NCBI GenBank assembly: GCA_013376995.1
Contig: JACAAZ010000004.1
Coordinates: 62,001 to 126,000 of the forward strand
DNA from: Bacteroidota bacterium
GTDB taxonomy: Bacteria > Bacteroidota > Bacteroidia > Bacteroidales > UBA4417
Direction of reading: 5' to 3'
DNA: 64,000 bases
Shown piece by piece: positions 62,755-64,000 of this stretch. The first letter of the stretch is position 1. Each line of letters opens with the position of its first letter. Both the position numbers and the translations under genes were made by a program. The notes under the pieces were generated by a model. The model saw nothing but the letters and a program-made list of their open reading frames with translations. It did no database searches and was not told the origin of the DNA.

Positions 62755-64000
62755 TTATTTATTAATATCTCTTTGTAGATCGAGTCTATCTCCTAAGAGA
62801 TTATATGATATTACTTTTCCCTCTTCATCTCTTTGAAGGTCAAGCGTAACATTATCTTGTGCAATCTTATTATATGTTTTTACTCCAAGTTCGGCAAAAG
62901 TCCACACTGATATCCCGGAATTACCAGCACGTTCATCTTCATTTTTGTCATTATTTTTCCTCTTAAACAAATTGCTGGCATATGCTGTCATAGATGACAG
63001 GATTGTTCTCTCCGGATTTTCATCTTTCTGGTTTAGCTGTGCATATTGGATTTGTTCTGCCAACCTTACATTGTAATACAATTCCATATAATCATTGGTA
63101 TGCATCTGGCTAGTTCTGATGAAGATAAATTCTGGCGCAACATAATCATGAGAGCTTATCTCTTTATAACTCCTGGAAGCCAAAAGTTCTACAACTTCCA
63201 GTTCTCTTGCACCATCAACCGAATTCTCCTTTAAAGAAATTGATGGTGATTCATCCGGAGTTCCTTGCCTGGATAAGGAAGTCTGATGATTTTTATTGGA
63301 AGCAAGTTCAACCGATTTTCCAGGAATACTGATTTGTTTGCTGATATTGAACTTTGTGTTTTTTGTTGAGGATGTAAAGGAATGATTGATGGGGTTATTG
63401 TTTGCAGTGCTGATAATTTGATTCTCCTGAAACCGGAAATAGATCCCAGCCAGTAAAATGATCGATGCAGCAGCTGAAAGAGAATATAATACAAGACGTC
63501 GGATTGGAGCAACAGCTTTGCGAAGGGAGGATTTGTCTTCAAAGACAACAGAAGTGTCAGGTTGCAGCCTGGTAAGCCTAGTGATCTTATGCGATCTTTC
63601 CAGTTCAGGATTTAATAAAAGGAATTCTCGGAGGTCGCTCTCTTGCTTAACACTTAAACTGCCTTCTACTTGAGATATGAAGTAATCTTCGAAATTAGTT
63701 TCATTAATTTCCCCAAAAGAGATTGCAGAATGAAGCAGGTTTTCCTTTTGCTGGAATTGTATATTTAGATCAGGTGTCAGTTTGGTGTGGGAAAATAATC
63801 TTTTTTCTTTTTCAATTTCAGGGTGCGTAATCATGAATGATGTAAGTTTTAATAACTGTTCATCATTTAAAGACCCTTCCATCTCAGAAATTAGGAATTC
63901 CTCATAGTTGTCGGGCCCAATTTCATCAAGAATCAAGATCATATTTTTTTTTAGCGATTCCTTATGCGCAAAAGAAATGCCAGTGTCAGGCTGGATTGAA
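62755..64000 (-). CDS. Membrane protein with repeated N-terminal units, anti-sigma-like (5' end beyond the window)
   Basis: The frame stays open past the first Met (63942) to the edge of the window, so the gene is truncated here. Reading back from 63996 gives IQPDTGISFAHKESLKKN, which matches the ends of the two following units (LTPDLNIQFQQKENLLH, LQPDTSVVFEDKSSLRK). The protein therefore has at least three units of about 71 residues, each with a NYEEFLISEMEGSL-like start. A single membrane segment (VLYSLSAAASIILLAGIYF) and a C-terminal domain of about 220 residues follow. The layout resembles membrane anti-sigma factors paired with ECF sigma genes in Bacteroidota, but no zinc motif is visible. 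Confidence 0.75.
   Translation of the reverse strand, partial: SIQPDTGISFAHKESLKKNMILILDEIGPDNYEEFLISEMEGSLNDEQLLKLTSFMITHPEIEKEKRLFSHTKLTPDLNIQFQQKENLLHSAISFGEINETNFEDYFISQVEGSLSVKQESDLREFLLLNPELERSHKITRLTRLQPDTSVVFEDKSSLRKAVAPIRRLVLYSLSAAASIILLAGIYFRFQENQIISTANNNPINHSFTSSTKNTKFNISKQISIPGKSVELASNKNHQTSLSRQGTPDESPSISLKENSVDGARELEVVELLASRSYKEISSHDYVAPEFIFIRTSQMHTNDYMELYYNVRLAEQIQYAQLNQKDENPERTILSSMTAYASNLFKRKNNDKNEDERAGNSGISVWTFAELGVKTYNKIAQDNVTLDLQRDEEGKVISYNLLGDRLDLQRDINK

Overview
The window is 64 kb of a Bacteroidota chromosome, most like the Bacteroidales/Marinilabiliales side of the phylum. The evidence is type IX secretion (T9SS) C-terminal sorting domains on three proteins, HmuY-type haem proteins, GIN-domain and DUF4271 proteins, LytTR regulation, and TAnnTTTG promoter boxes with little sign of Shine-Dalgarno sites. 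There are about 50 protein genes, no rRNA, and no tRNA that I could recognise. The window starts just before an amidase gene and ends inside a gene whose 5' end lies beyond base 64000.

Layout. 1-3.8 kb: cell envelope (amidase, MCE/MlaD-like protein, OstA/LptA-like protein). 4.2-7.6 kb: gatE-gatD, an archaeal-type Glu-tRNA(Gln) amidotransferase pair. 7.9-12.8 kb: tautomerase, a T9SS protein plus a collagen-like/S74 chaperone surface protein, and small enzymes. 13-20 kb: YyaL-like protein, ClC channel, CDF metal transporter, exonuclease III, OmpA lipoprotein. 20.1-24.5 kb: carA-carB. 24.6-34.1 kb: GT-C-like membrane protein, two GNATs, M16 peptidase, membrane-bound LytTR regulator, alpha/beta-hydrolase-like protein, T9SS protein. 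34.2-38.7 kb, minus strand: panC-panD-LPG synthase-like-rfaE2-radA. 39-41.9 kb: thioredoxin-like protein, orphan NarL-type regulator, flavodoxin. 42.1-47.5 kb: a haem-acquisition locus (His-rich small protein, HmuY-like protein with a T9SS tail, TonB-dependent receptor, HmuY-like lipoprotein). 47.6-51.3 kb: M28 peptidase, GtrA, ChaN-like protein, cytidine deaminase. 51.5-57.4 kb, minus strand: O-antigen ligase, S41 protease, yidD, rnpA, hemD, DUF4271. 57.7-59.9 kb: hydroxyacyl-CoA dehydrogenase and acetate kinase. 60-64 kb, minus strand: yebC, a GIN/beta-barrel protein, and an anti-sigma-like membrane protein with a repeated N-terminus.

How the genes work together. Haem is a recurring theme (HmuY/TonB receptor locus, ChaN-like protein, hemD), next to a flavodoxin that is a usual substitute for ferredoxin under iron limitation. 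The gatED pair implies that Gln-tRNA(Gln) may be made by an indirect, archaeal-type route. Fermentative metabolism is suggested by hydroxyacyl-CoA dehydrogenase next to acetate kinase.

What stands out: complete gatE and gatD in a bacterium; a set of degenerate intergenic repeat arrays that nearly all have a 7-bp period with different units; a roughly 70-bp promoter and leader shared, start codon to start codon, by a T9SS protein gene and an HmuY-like gene 38 kb apart; an HmuY-like protein carrying a T9SS sorting domain; and promoter boxes only 4 nt before the start codons of panD and the CDF gene, implying leaderless mRNAs.
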